From Tatumella sp. JGM91 (GTDB taxonomy: Bacteria > Pseudomonadota > Gammaproteobacteria > Enterobacterales > Enterobacteriaceae): a DNA stretch of 64,000 bases. The first letter of the stretch is position 1; every line of letters starts with the position of its first letter. Positions 18,798-29,037 of the stretch are shown one piece after another. Position numbers and translations under genes: made by a program. Below the pieces are notes generated by a model that was given only the letters and a program-made list of their open reading frames with translations, did not search any database and was not told the origin of the DNA. The stretch lies in contig NZ_JAERJP010000003.1 of NCBI RefSeq assembly GCF_018257575.1, positions 140,499-204,498 on the forward strand. The letters are read 5' to 3'.

Positions 18798-19964
18798 ATG
18801 TCATTAGCGATAAAGATCTTCAGGAGTGAAGCAGCCGGAGGCGTAGTATTAATTGTTGCTGCTGGCCTGGCACTGATTCTGGCTAATATGGGCTGGAGTG
18901 CTGAGGGCTATCAGCAGTTTTTACAGTTTACGCCGCTGACTGGCGTCAGTATCGACGGGCACTCTCCGAATACCCTGTTCTGGATAAATGATGCCCTGAT
19001 GGCACTATTTTTCCTGCTGGTCGGGCTGGAAGTTAAACAGGAGCTGGTCAGCGGGGCGCTTGCCACGCGTCAGCAGGCCGTATTTCCGCTGCTGGCAGCG
19101 ATTGGCGGAATGATTGCCCCTGCGGCTATCTTCCTGTTATTTAACGGTGGCTTAGCTGAAATTCGTCAGGGCTGGGCGATACCTACTGCAACTGATATTG
19201 CTTTTGCATTAGGGATTCTGGCGCTGCTCGGTAACCGGGTGCCACCGGTACTTAAAGTCTTTCTGATGGCGCTGGCGGTGATTGATGATCTCGGGGCAAT
19301 TATTATTATTGCCCTGTTCTACAGCGGACAGGTGTCATGGTTTGCTTTAGGGGGAGCGGCTATTGTGATGGCAGTACTGGCGCTGATGAACAGGGTCGGG
19401 CTGCGTTACCGGAGTCTGTACCTGCTGGCCGGTGTGGCACTCTGGTATGCGGTGCTCTCTTCCGGTGTTCATGCAACCATTGCCGGTGTGATACTGGGCC
19501 TGATGATGCCGGTTAAAGGGCAGGGGAAGCACTCTGCAGCCCTGAAACTGGCACACAGCCTGCATCCCTGGGTTCGCTGGCTGATCCTGCCGTTATTTGC
19601 TTTTGCTAATGCCGGCGTGGTGATGAATAACCTCAGCATGCAGGATGTGATCTCCTCCCTGCCACTGGGTATTATCGCCGGTTTACTGTTGGGCAAACCG
19701 CTGGGAATTACGCTGATATGCTGGATAAGCTCACGGCTGGGCATGACCAGGCTACCGGAAAATACCGGAATTAAAGACATTGCTGCTATTGGCATCCTCT
19801 GTGGTATCGGCTTTACGATGTCGATATTTATTGCATCACTGGCTTTTGGTCAGGACGGTACGCGGCTGATTAATGAGGCGAAGCTGGGGATCCTGTGTGG
19901 TTCGGTACTGTCTGCGGTGGCGGGATATGTACTGTTGCGCCGGCGTTTTACGCATCAAAGATAA
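18798..19964 (+). CDS. nhaA: Na+/H+ antiporter NhaA
   Basis: The protein has 388 residues, as in E. coli. It is an inner membrane antiporter that exchanges two H+ for one Na+ and is activated by alkaline pH. The ion-binding pair D163-D164 is in MALAVIDDLGAI, with D133 in PTATDIAFALG and the pH-sensing region around SSGVHATIAGV. Twelve membrane segments are expected. In E. coli nhaR, its LysR-type activator, follows; here a terminator and rpsT follow directly. Confidence 0.98.
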   Translation: MSLAIKIFRSEAAGGVVLIVAAGLALILANMGWSAEGYQQFLQFTPLTGVSIDGHSPNTLFWINDALMALFFLLVGLEVKQELVSGALATRQQAVFPLLAAIGGMIAPAAIFLLFNGGLAEIRQGWAIPTATDIAFALGILALLGNRVPPVLKVFLMALAVIDDLGAIIIIALFYSGQVSWFALGGAAIVMAVLALMNRVGLRYRSLYLLAGVALWYAVLSSGVHATIAGVILGLMMPVKGQGKHSAALKLAHSLHPWVRWLILPLFAFANAGVVMNNLSMQDVISSLPLGIIAGLLLGKPLGITLICWISSRLGMTRLPENTGIKDIAAIGILCGIGFTMSIFIASLAFGQDGTRLINEAKLGILCGSVLSAVAGYVLLRRRFTHQR

Positions 19965-20043
19965 GGCCGTCAGCACCGCTGCGGGGAATGTCAGCACTCT
20001 GTCATCGGGGGGCTGGCATTTTTTTCAGAGGATCAGCGGACAT

Positions 20044-20072
20044 AAAAAAACCGGCCTGAGCCGGTTCTTTTC
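20044..20072. terminator. Bidirectional terminator between nhaA and rpsT
   Basis: ACCGGC / GCCGGT with a CTGA loop is flanked by seven A on the left and TTCTTTT on the right, so both convergent genes can use it. Confidence 0.88.
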
Positions 20073-20093
20073 AAAGCGACAACGCGCTGACGA

Positions 20094-20357
20094 TTAAGCC
20101 AGTTTGTTGATCTGTGCAGTCAGGTTAGCTTTATGACGTGCAGCTTTGTTTTTGTGGATCAGACCTTTAGCAGCCTGACGGTCCACGATTGGTTGCATTT
20201 CGTTAAATGCGTTCTGCGCAGCTGTTTTATCGCCAGTAGCGATTGCAGCGTATACTTTTTTGATGAAAGTACGCAGCATTGAGCGACGGCTTGCGTTGTG
20301 CTTGCGACGTTTCTCAGATGTTACAGCGCGTTTCTTAGCTGATTTGATATTAGCCAA
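20094..20357 (-). CDS. rpsT: 30S ribosomal protein S20
   Basis: The protein has 87 residues, as in E. coli; it is basic and lysine/arginine-rich ([20 protein letters not shown]). It binds 16S rRNA early in 30S assembly. The start codon is TTG (20357-20355), as in E. coli, where the poor start codon is part of translational autoregulation by S20. The leader upstream can form a short stem (AAAGGC/GCCTTT at about 20395-20417). It is divergent from ribF. Confidence 0.98.
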   Translation of the reverse strand: MANIKSAKKRAVTSEKRRKHNASRRSMLRTFIKKVYAAIATGDKTAAQNAFNEMQPIVDRQAAKGLIHKNKAARHKANLTAQINKLA

Positions 20358-20675
20358 GGTCCAACTCCCAAATATGTTCTATATGGACAAATCAAAGGCC
20401 GAGGACTATGCCTTTTGCGCCTTCTTTTGTCAATGGATTTGTGCAAATAAGCGTCGTTTAAAAAACAACACCCGGTTACGTAATTGATGGCGCAAGATTC
20501 TACCAGCTTCCTGATTATGAATACAGCTTTTCACAACAAAATTGCAGGGAATTTACCCGGCCCTGAATAAACACGATGAAAAGCAGTAAAGAAGCGACGA
20601 AAGGCTTCACTGACGGGTTAAATTTGTACGCCGTAAAGGGTATAATCCGGCGATTTCCAGCGAGTTGAGTCGGCC
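20358..20675. other. rpsT-ribF divergent intergenic region (318 bp)
   Basis: It holds the rpsT leader and promoters on the minus side and the ribF promoter on the plus side. I see no further gene. Confidence 0.5.
20641..20646 (+). promoter_or_regulatory. -10 element of the probable ribF-ileS promoter
   Basis: A perfect TATAAT lies 30 bp before the ribF start. The corresponding -35 (TTAAAT at 20618-20623, 17-bp spacing) is poor. Confidence 0.4.
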
Positions 20676-21614
20676 ATGAAGTTTATCCGCGGTTTACATA
20701 ATCTCACAAAGCAGCATGGTGGCTGCGTTTTGACTATTGGTAATTTTGACGGTGTGCATCGCGGGCATCAGGCGCTGCTGAAGCAACTTTGTGAGGAAGG
20801 ACGGCAACGTAATCTGCCGGTGGTGGTCATGCTGTTCGAGCCACAGCCTCAGGAGTTTTTTTGCCGCGGGCAGGTGCCTGCCAGACTGACACGGCTGCGT
20901 GAAAAAATAAAATATCTGGAACAGGCCGGGGTCGATACGGTTGTTTGTGTACGTTTCGACGGCGCATTTTCGGCCCTGACAGCGGATGATTTCATCCGCG
21001 ATATTCTGGCGGAAAAGCTGGATGTCAGGTTCCTGACGGTCGGTGATGATTTCTGTTTCGGCGCTGGCCGGGAAGGGAATTTCCTGTTATTACAGGAGGC
21101 GGCGCGCCGCTATCATTTCGATGTGGTGAATACCCGGACATTCTGTCACCAGGGAGAGCGGGTCAGCAGTACTAAAGTGCGTGAAGCTCTGGCGGCCGAT
21201 GACTTTCTGACGGCTGAACATCTGCTGGGGCGGCCTTATGCGATTAGCGGACGGGTTATCCACGGTGATGCCCTGGGAAGGACTCTGGGCTTTCCTACCG
21301 CGAACATACCGCTGCGACGGACCGTATCACCGGTAACAGGAGTTTATGCTGTAGAAGTTCAGGGAATATCTGAACAGTCTTTCTACGGGGTAGCAAATAT
21401 TGGTACCCGGCCGACGGTAAAAGGGATGCGTCAGCAGCTGGAAGTTAATTTACTGGATGTAAATATCAATTTATATGGCCGCCATATCTCTGTGGTATTG
21501 CGGCATAAAATACGTAATGAGCAACGATTTGCATCGCTTGATCAACTGAAAGCGCAAATTGCCAAAGATGTGGTGACGGCCCGCGAATTTTTTGGGCTAA
21601 AAACAACGGCATAA
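20676..21614 (+). CDS. ribF: Bifunctional riboflavin kinase / FAD synthetase
   Basis: The protein has 312 residues (E. coli 313). It makes FMN from riboflavin and FAD from FMN. The N-terminal nucleotidyltransferase domain has TIGNFDGVHRGHQALL, a HxGH-type nucleotide-binding motif, and SSTKVREAL. The C-terminal flavokinase domain starts around residue 185 with the GRTLGFPTANI motif. It is the first gene of the ribF-ileS-lspA-fkpB-ispH cluster; ileS starts 27 bp after. Confidence 0.97.
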   Translation: MKFIRGLHNLTKQHGGCVLTIGNFDGVHRGHQALLKQLCEEGRQRNLPVVVMLFEPQPQEFFCRGQVPARLTRLREKIKYLEQAGVDTVVCVRFDGAFSALTADDFIRDILAEKLDVRFLTVGDDFCFGAGREGNFLLLQEAARRYHFDVVNTRTFCHQGERVSSTKVREALAADDFLTAEHLLGRPYAISGRVIHGDALGRTLGFPTANIPLRRTVSPVTGVYAVEVQGISEQSFYGVANIGTRPTVKGMRQQLEVNLLDVNINLYGRHISVVLRHKIRNEQRFASLDQLKAQIAKDVVTAREFFGLKTTA

Positions 21615-21641
21615 TGGCCGAAATATGGAACCGAGAATCTG

Positions 21642-24458
21642 ATGAGTGACTATAAAGCTACCCTGAACTTACCTGAAACCGGGTTCCCGATGCGTGGCGA
21701 TTTAGCCAAACGGGAACCTGCAATGTTGCAGCGATGGACCGACGATAATCTGTACAGTGCGATCCGTGCAGCAAAAAAAGGTAAAAAAACATTTATTCTG
21801 CACGATGGCCCTCCTTACGCTAACGGCAGCATTCATATCGGTCACTCAGTTAACAAGATTCTGAAAGATATTATTATTAAATCTAAAGGTCTGTCTGGCT
21901 TCGATGCGCCTTATGTGCCTGGCTGGGACTGCCACGGATTACCTATCGAACATAAAGTTGAACAAATGATTGGTAAACCGGGTGAGAAAGTCACTCCGGC
22001 GGAGTTTCGTGCTGCCTGTCGCAAATATGCTGCAGAGCAAATCGAAGGACAGAAAAAAGACTTTATCCGGCTGGGCGTGCTCGGCGACTGGGACCGTCCT
22101 TACCTGACGATGGATTTCAATACCGAAGCAAATATTATCCGTGCACTGGGACGGATCATCGGTAACGGACATCTGCACAAAGGAGCAAAGCCGGTACACT
22201 GGTGTACAGAGTGTCGTTCGGCACTGGCCGAAGCAGAAGTCGAATATTACGACAAGACCTCTCCGTCTATCGATGTCATGTTTAATGCGGTGGATAGCGC
22301 AGCGGTTGCTGCCGCATTTTCTGTCAGTGTGCCTGAGGCACCGGTGTCACTGGTTATCTGGACCACCACCCCGTGGACGATGCCTTCTAACCGTGCCATC
22401 TCCGTCAACCCTGAGTTTGAATATCAACTGGTGCAGGCCGAAGGGCATGTCCTGATTCTGGCTAAAGATTTAACGGAAAGTGTTCTGCAGCGTGCCGGTA
22501 TTTCCGAATGGACAGTACTGGGTGAATGCCGTGGTGATGCGCTGGAGTTATTGCGTTTCCGTCATCCGTTCCTTGGTTTTGATGTCCCGGTATTACTGGG
22601 TGATCACGTCACGCTGGATGCCGGTACCGGAGCGGTACATACGGCGCCGGGTCATGGTCCTGAGGACTATGTTATTGGCCAGAAATACGGTATTGAGGTA
22701 GCGAACCCGGTAGGACCGGACGGCTGCTACCTTCCGGGAACCTATCCGGGGCTGGACGGGGTCAACGTATTTAAAGCTAACGACCTGATTGTTGAGTTGC
22801 TGCGTGACAAAGGTGCACTGCTGCACGTTGAAAAGCTGCATCACAGCTACCCGCACTGCTGGCGTCATAAAACGCCGATCATCTTCCGCGCGACCCCGCA
22901 GTGGTTTATCAGCATGGATCAAAAAGGACTGCGCGCCCAGTCGCTGAAAGAAATCAAAGACGTTCAGTGGATCCCCGACTGGGGCCAGGCACGTATTGAG
23001 TCAATGGTGGCTAACCGCCCTGACTGGTGTATTTCACGTCAGCGTACCTGGGGAGTGCCAATGGCTCTGTTTGTCCATAATCAGACGGAAGAGCTGCACC
23101 CTGACACACTGCAACTGATGGAACAGGTCGCGCTGCGTGTTGAACAGGATGGGATTCAGGCATGGTGGGATCTGGATAGCAAAGAGTTACTGGGTGCGGA
23201 TGCAGAACACTACAGTAAAGTTCCTGATACTCTGGATGTATGGTTCGACTCCGGTTCTACCAGTTGCTCAGTAGTGGATGTTCGTCCTGAGTTTGGCGGA
23301 CACAGTGCCGATATTTATCTGGAAGGTTCTGACCAGCACCGTGGCTGGTTTATGTCATCACTGATGATTTCCACCGCAATTAAAAGCAAAGCACCTTACC
23401 GTCAGGTACTGACCCATGGTTTCACCGTTGATGGTCAGGGCCGTAAGATGTCTAAGTCGATTGGTAACACGGTCAGCCCGCAGGATGTGATGAACAAACT
23501 GGGTGCTGATATTTTACGTCTGTGGGTCGCGTCAACCGACTACTCTGGTGAAATGGCGGTTTCCGACGAAATTCTGAAACGTTCTGCAGATGCATACCGT
23601 CGTATCCGTAACACCGCTCGTTTCCTGCTGGCTAACCTGAACGGTTTTAACCCGCAAACTGACCTGGTTGCTGCTGATGATATGGTGGTACTGGATCGCT
23701 GGGCCGTCAGCCGTGCGCTGGCTGCACAACAGGATATCCTGGCGTCATATGAAGGTTATGATTTCCATGAAGTTGTACAGCGTCTGATGCAGTTCTGCTC
23801 GGTGGAAATGGGCTCGTTCTATCTGGATATCATTAAAGACCGTCAGTATACGGCTAAACCTGACAGCATCGCACGCCGTAGCTGCCAGACGGCACTCTGG
23901 CATATTGCTGAAGCGCTGGTTCGCTGGATGGCACCGATCATGTCCTTCACGGCTGACGAAATCTGGGGACACCTGGCAGGACAACGTGAACAGTATGTAT
24001 TTACCGGTGAGTGGTACCAGGGACTGTTTGATCTGCCAGAAAATGAAACGCTGAATGATGCTTACTGGGAGCAATTACTGAAAGTACGCGGTGAGGTAAA
24101 TAAAGTGATTGAACAGGCCCGTGCTGACAAAAAAATCGGCGGCGCGCTGGAAGCATCGGTTGTGCTGTATGCTGATCACTCGCTGGCAGAAAAGCTGAAT
24201 GCACTGGGTGACGAACTGCGTTTTGTGTTACTGACCTCAGAGGTACAGGTTCAGGATTATCAGTCTGCACCGGCAGAAGCGGTGCACAGTGAACAGCTTA
24301 AAGGGCTGAAAATCACCCTGCAAAAAGCGGCTGGCGAAAAATGTCCGCGCTGCTGGCACTACACGCAAGACATTGGCAAGAACCCGCAGCATGCTGAAAT
24401 CTGTGGCCGTTGTTACAGCAATGTCTCCGGTGCCGGCGAAGAGCGTAAGTTTGCCTGA
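21642..24458 (+). CDS. ileS: Isoleucyl-tRNA synthetase
   Basis: The protein has 938 residues, as in E. coli. It is a class I synthetase that charges tRNA-Ile, with an editing domain that removes Val. The HIGH motif is at HIGHSVN (residue about 67), the KMSKS loop at [12 protein letters not shown] (about 602). The editing CP1 insertion contains [13 protein letters not shown]. The C-terminal zinc site is CPRCWHY...CGRCY (902-926 region). Its stop overlaps the lspA start by one base (TGATG), indicating coupled translation. Confidence 0.99.
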   Translation: MSDYKATLNLPETGFPMRGDLAKREPAMLQRWTDDNLYSAIRAAKKGKKTFILHDGPPYANGSIHIGHSVNKILKDIIIKSKGLSGFDAPYVPGWDCHGLPIEHKVEQMIGKPGEKVTPAEFRAACRKYAAEQIEGQKKDFIRLGVLGDWDRPYLTMDFNTEANIIRALGRIIGNGHLHKGAKPVHWCTECRSALAEAEVEYYDKTSPSIDVMFNAVDSAAVAAAFSVSVPEAPVSLVIWTTTPWTMPSNRAISVNPEFEYQLVQAEGHVLILAKDLTESVLQRAGISEWTVLGECRGDALELLRFRHPFLGFDVPVLLGDHVTLDAGTGAVHTAPGHGPEDYVIGQKYGIEVANPVGPDGCYLPGTYPGLDGVNVFKANDLIVELLRDKGALLHVEKLHHSYPHCWRHKTPIIFRATPQWFISMDQKGLRAQSLKEIKDVQWIPDWGQARIESMVANRPDWCISRQRTWGVPMALFVHNQTEELHPDTLQLMEQVALRVEQDGIQAWWDLDSKELLGADAEHYSKVPDTLDVWFDSGSTSCSVVDVRPEFGGHSADIYLEGSDQHRGWFMSSLMISTAIKSKAPYRQVLTHGFTVDGQGRKMSKSIGNTVSPQDVMNKLGADILRLWVASTDYSGEMAVSDEILKRSADAYRRIRNTARFLLANLNGFNPQTDLVAADDMVVLDRWAVSRALAAQQDILASYEGYDFHEVVQRLMQFCSVEMGSFYLDIIKDRQYTAKPDSIARRSCQTALWHIAEALVRWMAPIMSFTADEIWGHLAGQREQYVFTGEWYQGLFDLPENETLNDAYWEQLLKVRGEVNKVIEQARADKKIGGALEASVVLYADHSLAEKLNALGDELRFVLLTSEVQVQDYQSAPAEAVHSEQLKGLKITLQKAAGEKCPRCWHYTQDIGKNPQHAEICGRCYSNVSGAGEERKFA

Positions 24459-24961
24459 TGAGTAAATCTCTGAGTTCTACCGGCTTACGCTGGATATGGG
24501 TAACGGTACTGGTGATGGTTGTCGACTTCGTCAGTAAACAGTGGGTCATGGCTGATATGCAATTGCATGAAAGCCGTGCACTTATGCCTTCCCTGAATCT
24601 GTTTTACGCCCGTAACTACGGTGCTGCATTCAGCTTCCTCGCTGACAAAGGGGGATGGCAACGGTGGTTCTTTGCCGGTATTGCGGTGGCCATAGTGATA
24701 GCGCTGCTGGTGATGATGTTCCGAAACCGTGCCAGCCAGAAAATGACCAATATCGCCTATGCCATGATCATCGGCGGTGCTGCGGGGAACTTACTGGACC
24801 GTATGTGGCACGGCTTTGTTGTCGATTTTATTGACTTCTATGTCGGAGACTGGCATTTCGCAACCTTTAATCTTGCAGACTGCGCCATTTGTATCGGAGC
24901 TGCACTGGTGATTCTGGAAGGGTTTCTGCCTTCTGCAGCGAAACAGGCGGATAAAGGGTAA
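24458..24961 (+). CDS. lspA: Lipoprotein signal peptidase (signal peptidase II)
   Basis: The protein has 167 residues (E. coli 164). It is a four-helix inner membrane aspartyl protease that cleaves diacylglyceryl-modified prolipoproteins. The catalytic aspartates are D123 ([10 protein letters not shown]) and D141 (FNLADCAI); NYGAAFSF and GNLLDR are conserved. It overlaps ileS by 1 bp; fkpB follows after 3 bp. Confidence 0.98.
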   Translation: MSKSLSSTGLRWIWVTVLVMVVDFVSKQWVMADMQLHESRALMPSLNLFYARNYGAAFSFLADKGGWQRWFFAGIAVAIVIALLVMMFRNRASQKMTNIAYAMIIGGAAGNLLDRMWHGFVVDFIDFYVGDWHFATFNLADCAICIGAALVILEGFLPSAAKQADKG

Positions 24962-24964
24962 GGC

Positions 24965-25435
24965 ATGAGTAACTCGGTACAGCATGATAGTTCGTTACTG
25001 GTCCATTTCACTCTGACCTTGGAAGATGGAACCCTGGCCGAATCAACACGCGCTAATGGTAAACCGGCATTGTTTCGGCTGGGTGATGACAGTCTTTCAC
25101 CGGCCTTTGGGACAGCCTTACACGGCCTGACGGCCGGGGAAACCCGGCAGTTTACTCTCGCACCTGAAGACGGGTTCGGGGTATCCAGTCCGGATCTTAT
25201 CCGGTATTTCTCCCGCAGGGATTTTACTGAGGCCGGTGAGCCTGAACAGGGGGCGATTATGTTGTTTAGCGCGCCGGATGGCAGTGAAATGCCCGGCGTG
25301 ATCCGTGATGTTTCCGGTGATTCTGTCACGGTAGACTTTAATCACCCTCTGGCGGGGCAAATGATTACCTTTAATGTTGAAGTGCTGGAAGTTAATCCAC
25401 GACAGGAGGCCGAAAATGCAAATTCTGCTCGCTAA
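24965..25435 (+). CDS. fkpB: FKBP-type peptidyl-prolyl cis-trans isomerase FkpB (SlpA type)
   Basis: The protein has 156 residues (E. coli 149). It is a small FKBP with an insert-in-flap chaperone domain; the start [16 protein letters not shown] and [12 protein letters not shown] are conserved. The C-terminus runs about eight residues beyond E. coli FkpB (ending ENANSAR), so the gene overlaps ispH by 20 bp. It is otherwise in the standard lspA-fkpB-ispH order. Confidence 0.95.
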   Translation: MSNSVQHDSSLLVHFTLTLEDGTLAESTRANGKPALFRLGDDSLSPAFGTALHGLTAGETRQFTLAPEDGFGVSSPDLIRYFSRRDFTEAGEPEQGAIMLFSAPDGSEMPGVIRDVSGDSVTVDFNHPLAGQMITFNVEVLEVNPRQEAENANSAR

Positions 25436-26369
25436 CCCTCGTGGTTTTTGTGCCGGTGTTGACCGTGCCATCAGTATTGTTGAGCGGGCGCTGGAGATGT
25501 ATGGTGCCCCGATTTATGTCCGCCATGAGGTGGTACATAACCGCTATGTAGTGGCGGGGTTACGTGACCGCGGGGCAGTGTTTATTGAACAGATCAGCGA
25601 AGTCCCGGATGGTGCTATTCTGATTTTCTCTGCCCACGGTGTGTCTCAGGCAGTGAGGGCTGAAGCCAGGGCACGCTCACTGACGATGTTATTTGATGCG
25701 ACCTGTCCGTTAGTCACCAAAGTCCATATGGAAGTCGCCCGTGCCAGCCGTAAAGGTGTTGAAGCTATATTGATTGGTCATGCCGGCCACCCTGAGGTCG
25801 AAGGCACGATGGGCCAGTACAGTAACCCTGCCGGGGGAATGTACCTTGTCGAATCTCCTGAAGATGTTTTCAGACTCAATGTTAAAGATGAATCGAATCT
25901 GAGTTTTATGACCCAGACGACATTGTCGGTTGACGATACTTCAGAGATTATTGATGCGCTGCGTCAGCGTTTCCCGGCAATCATCGGTCCGAGGAAAGAT
26001 GATATTTGCTATGCAACCACCAATCGCCAGGAAGCCGTCCGCCATCTGTCAGAGCGTGCTGATGTTATCCTGGTGGTAGGGTCAAAAAACTCGTCAAACT
26101 CTAATCGCCTGGCAGAACTGGCCCGGAGAGCCGGTAAGCATGCTCAGTTGATTGACTCTGCGGAGGATATTCGTGAAAGCTGGCTGCAGGGTGTGAGTTG
26201 TGTTGGCGTGACTGCCGGAGCATCGGCCCCTGATATTCTGGTACAGCAGGTGATTACCCGCCTGAGGGAGTTTGGTGGCGAAGCGGCAGTCGAGTTAATC
26301 GGCCGCGAAGAAAATATTGTTTTCGAAGTGCCTAAAGAGTTACGGGTAGATGTAAAAGAAGTCCGGTAA
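25416..26369 (+). CDS. ispH: 4-hydroxy-3-methylbut-2-enyl diphosphate reductase
   Basis: The protein has 317 residues (E. coli 316). It is the last enzyme of the MEP isoprenoid pathway, making IPP and DMAPP. The three [4Fe-4S] cysteines are present: C12 (NPRGFCAGV), one in [11 protein letters not shown] and one in [11 protein letters not shown]. The start at 25416 follows an AGGAGG Shine-Dalgarno and aligns with E. coli; an in-frame upstream ATG at 25374 lies in fkpB. A strong terminator follows; rihC, next in E. coli, is absent. Confidence 0.97.
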   Translation: MQILLANPRGFCAGVDRAISIVERALEMYGAPIYVRHEVVHNRYVVAGLRDRGAVFIEQISEVPDGAILIFSAHGVSQAVRAEARARSLTMLFDATCPLVTKVHMEVARASRKGVEAILIGHAGHPEVEGTMGQYSNPAGGMYLVESPEDVFRLNVKDESNLSFMTQTTLSVDDTSEIIDALRQRFPAIIGPRKDDICYATTNRQEAVRHLSERADVILVVGSKNSSNSNRLAELARRAGKHAQLIDSAEDIRESWLQGVSCVGVTAGASAPDILVQQVITRLREFGGEAAVELIGREENIVFEVPKELRVDVKEVR

Positions 26370-26376
26370 TTCTCCG

Positions 26377-26410
26377 AAGCCCGCAGCATGCAATATACTG
26401 CGGGCTTTTT
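26377..26410 (+). terminator. Intrinsic terminator after ispH
   Basis: AAGCCCGCAG (26377-26386) pairs with CTGCGGGCTT (26398-26407), followed by further T. The loop has 11 nt. Confidence 0.93.
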
Positions 26411-26593
26411 ATGGTACAGGCTATTGCTTCCCTTGCGGACTTTTCCCGCGGATAACAATTTTTACCCCCCATTGATTTTACTGATAATATCTCAGATCAA
26501 ACCTGAAATTTTAATGATGCTTTTATTTTACTGGTGACTGTTCTGGTGGCTGGTTAATCTGAGCTGGCAGGATATACACACCCACAGGAATGA

Positions 26594-27415
<822 letters not shown>

Positions 27416-27457
27416 TGTGTTGTGATGTGAATTTCAGTCGATAACTATTTGATTGTA

Positions 27458-27495
27458 AAAGAGGTTGTTTGTTTTACTTCCTCTTTATTTTTTTT
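27458..27495 (+). terminator. Candidate dapB terminator
   Basis: AAAGAGG (27458-27464) pairs with CCTCTTT (27480-27486), followed by A and eight T. The stem is AT-containing and the loop long (15 nt). Confidence 0.5.
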
Positions 27496-27634
27496 ATAAT
27501 TGTTTTTGTTTGTTTTTATTGCGTAGCCTTTATTTTTATTTGTTTTCTATTGTTTTTATATTGTCTCCAACTGATTTTTCGGACCATTTGGTCTGAAATT
27601 ACCAGTTTTCCCGCTTTCTGCTATGCTTCTTATC

Positions 27635-27650
27635 AGGCAATCGTTTTAAA
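27635..27650. promoter_or_regulatory. Candidate PurR operator upstream of carAB
   Basis: AGGCAATCGTTTTAAA fits ten of the twelve fixed positions of the PurR consensus ANGCAANCGNTTNCNT. PurR is known to control carAB P1 in E. coli. Confidence 0.35.
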
Positions 27651-27807
27651 CGGCCAGCAATCCCCTGTTTTTAACCCTGTCAGTATATTTTTGCCATCAG
27701 TGGGTTAAAAAAACTAATAATATTACCTTTCAGACTGGACATAAGCAGGGCTGGTCATTAGAATGCGCCCAATTTGCCAAAATTAGACCTTTCAGGTGTT
27801 TTTTGGA

Positions 27808-27836
27808 TTGATTCAGGTATCAATAATGAATTAATA
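27808..27836 (+). promoter_or_regulatory. Probable carAB P2 promoter
   Basis: TTGATT (27808-27813) and TTAATA (27831-27836) are spaced 17 bp apart; the -10 lies inside the first ARG box, so ArgR binding would block RNA polymerase. Confidence 0.5.
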
Positions 27837-27863
27837 TGCAGGTATAGTGACTATTTATTCCCC
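27825..27863. promoter_or_regulatory. Tandem ARG boxes (ArgR operator) of carAB
   Basis: Two 18-bp boxes, AATGAATTAATATGCAGG (27825-27842) and AGTGACTATTTATTCCCC (27846-27863), are separated by 3 bp. Both fit TGAAT-N4-ATTCA with one or two mismatches, and the first is almost identical to the E. coli carAB box. Confidence 0.8.
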
Positions 27864-27873
27864 GGAGGAAGTT

Positions 27874-29022
27874 TTGATTAAGTCAGCAATCCTGGTTCTG
27901 GAAGACGGAACCGAGTTCCACGGTCGGGCCATTGGGGCCAGCGGATCGGCAGTGGGAGAGGTCGTTTTCAATACGTCAATGACCGGTTATCAAGAAATTC
28001 TTACTGATCCTTCCTATTCCCGCCAGATCGTCACTCTTACTTATCCCCATATCGGTAATGTTGGTACTAATCCCGCTGACGAAGAGTCATCCCGGGTACA
28101 TGCGCAGGGATTAGTTATTCGCGACCTGCCCCTGATTGCCAGCAACTACCGCAGCACCGAAGACCTTTCAGCCTATCTTTCCCGTCATAACATTGTCGCT
28201 ATTGCTGATATTGATACCCGTAAACTGACCCGTTTACTGCGGGAAAAGGGCGCACAGAATGGCTGCATTATTGCCGGTGATAACCCGGATGTCGCTGCGG
28301 CACTACAGCAGGCGAAAAACTTCCCGGGCCTGAAAGGCATGGATTTAGCGAAAGAAGTAACCACCGATAAAGCATATCCGTGGACACAGGGCAGCTGGAC
28401 ACTGAACGATGGACTACCGGCCCCTAAGGCTGACAGTGAACTGCCTTACCATGTAGTCGCCTACGATTTTGGTGCTAAGCGTAATATTCTGCGTATGCTG
28501 GCTGACCGCGGGGTGCGTCTGACGGTTGTTCCGGCGCAGACCCCGGCAGATGAAGTGCTGAAAATGAATCCGGATGGTATTTTCTTATCTAATGGTCCCG
28601 GTGACCCGGAACCTTGTGACTATGCTATCAGCGCGATTAAACAATTCCTCGAAACCGATATCCCGCTGTTTGGTATTTGCCTCGGACACCAGTTATTAGC
28701 CCTGGCCAGTGGTGCCGCGACCGTAAAAATGAAACTGGGTCACCATGGCGGTAACCACCCGGTCAAAGACCTGGATCGTGATGTGGTGATGATTACCGCA
28801 CAGAACCACGGTTTTGCCGTTGATGAGCAGAATCTTCCGTCATGTTTACGGGTGACCCATAAATCCCTGTTTGACCACACGGTACAAGGTATCCATCGCA
28901 CGGATAAGCCAGCTTTCAGTTTCCAGGGACACCCTGAAGCGAGCCCCGGACCGCATGATGCGGCACCGCTGTTCGATCACTTCATTGAATTAATTAATAC
29001 TTTCCGTTCCGGTAACAGGTAA
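27874..29022 (+). CDS. carA: Carbamoyl phosphate synthase small subunit
   Basis: The protein has 382 residues, as in E. coli. This glutamine amidotransferase subunit supplies ammonia to CarB. The start is TTG at 27874, the same non-ATG start used in E. coli ([20 protein letters not shown]), with GAGGAAG upstream; a GTG at 27847 lies inside an ARG box and is not credible. The class I triad Cys is in [10 protein letters not shown] (C269), His/Glu in GHPEASPG. It overlaps its regulatory boxes only upstream of the start. carB follows after 15 bp. Confidence 0.97.
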   Translation: MIKSAILVLEDGTEFHGRAIGASGSAVGEVVFNTSMTGYQEILTDPSYSRQIVTLTYPHIGNVGTNPADEESSRVHAQGLVIRDLPLIASNYRSTEDLSAYLSRHNIVAIADIDTRKLTRLLREKGAQNGCIIAGDNPDVAAALQQAKNFPGLKGMDLAKEVTTDKAYPWTQGSWTLNDGLPAPKADSELPYHVVAYDFGAKRNILRMLADRGVRLTVVPAQTPADEVLKMNPDGIFLSNGPGDPEPCDYAISAIKQFLETDIPLFGICLGHQLLALASGAATVKMKLGHHGGNHPVKDLDRDVVMITAQNHGFAVDEQNLPSCLRVTHKSLFDHTVQGIHRTDKPAFSFQGHPEASPGPHDAAPLFDHFIELINTFRSGNR

Positions 29023-29037
29023 TCCAGGAGCTAATAA

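Larger units (their letters stand above)
27416..27873. other. dapB-carA intergenic region (458 bp)
   Basis: It starts with a strikingly T-rich stretch (about 27465-27560) that includes a possible dapB terminator, and continues with the carAB control region: a candidate PurR-like site, a possible P1 promoter (TTGCCA 27691-27696, TAATAA 27715-27720, 18-bp spacing) and the arginine-controlled P2. A 79-codon open frame at 27469 has a Phe/Ile/Leu-only start caused by the T-tract and is not believed to be a gene. Confidence 0.5.

Noticed and set aside
27469-27708. 79-codon open frame with a Phe/Ile/Leu-rich start between dapB and carA
   Set aside because: Its composition is a by-product of the T-rich tract; it has no Shine-Dalgarno, resembles nothing I know and runs through the carAB control region.
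27847-27873. GTG start for CarA at 27847
   Set aside because: It lies in the second ARG box, adds nine residues not found in CarA, and the TTG at 27874 has a proper Shine-Dalgarno and is the start used in E. coli.
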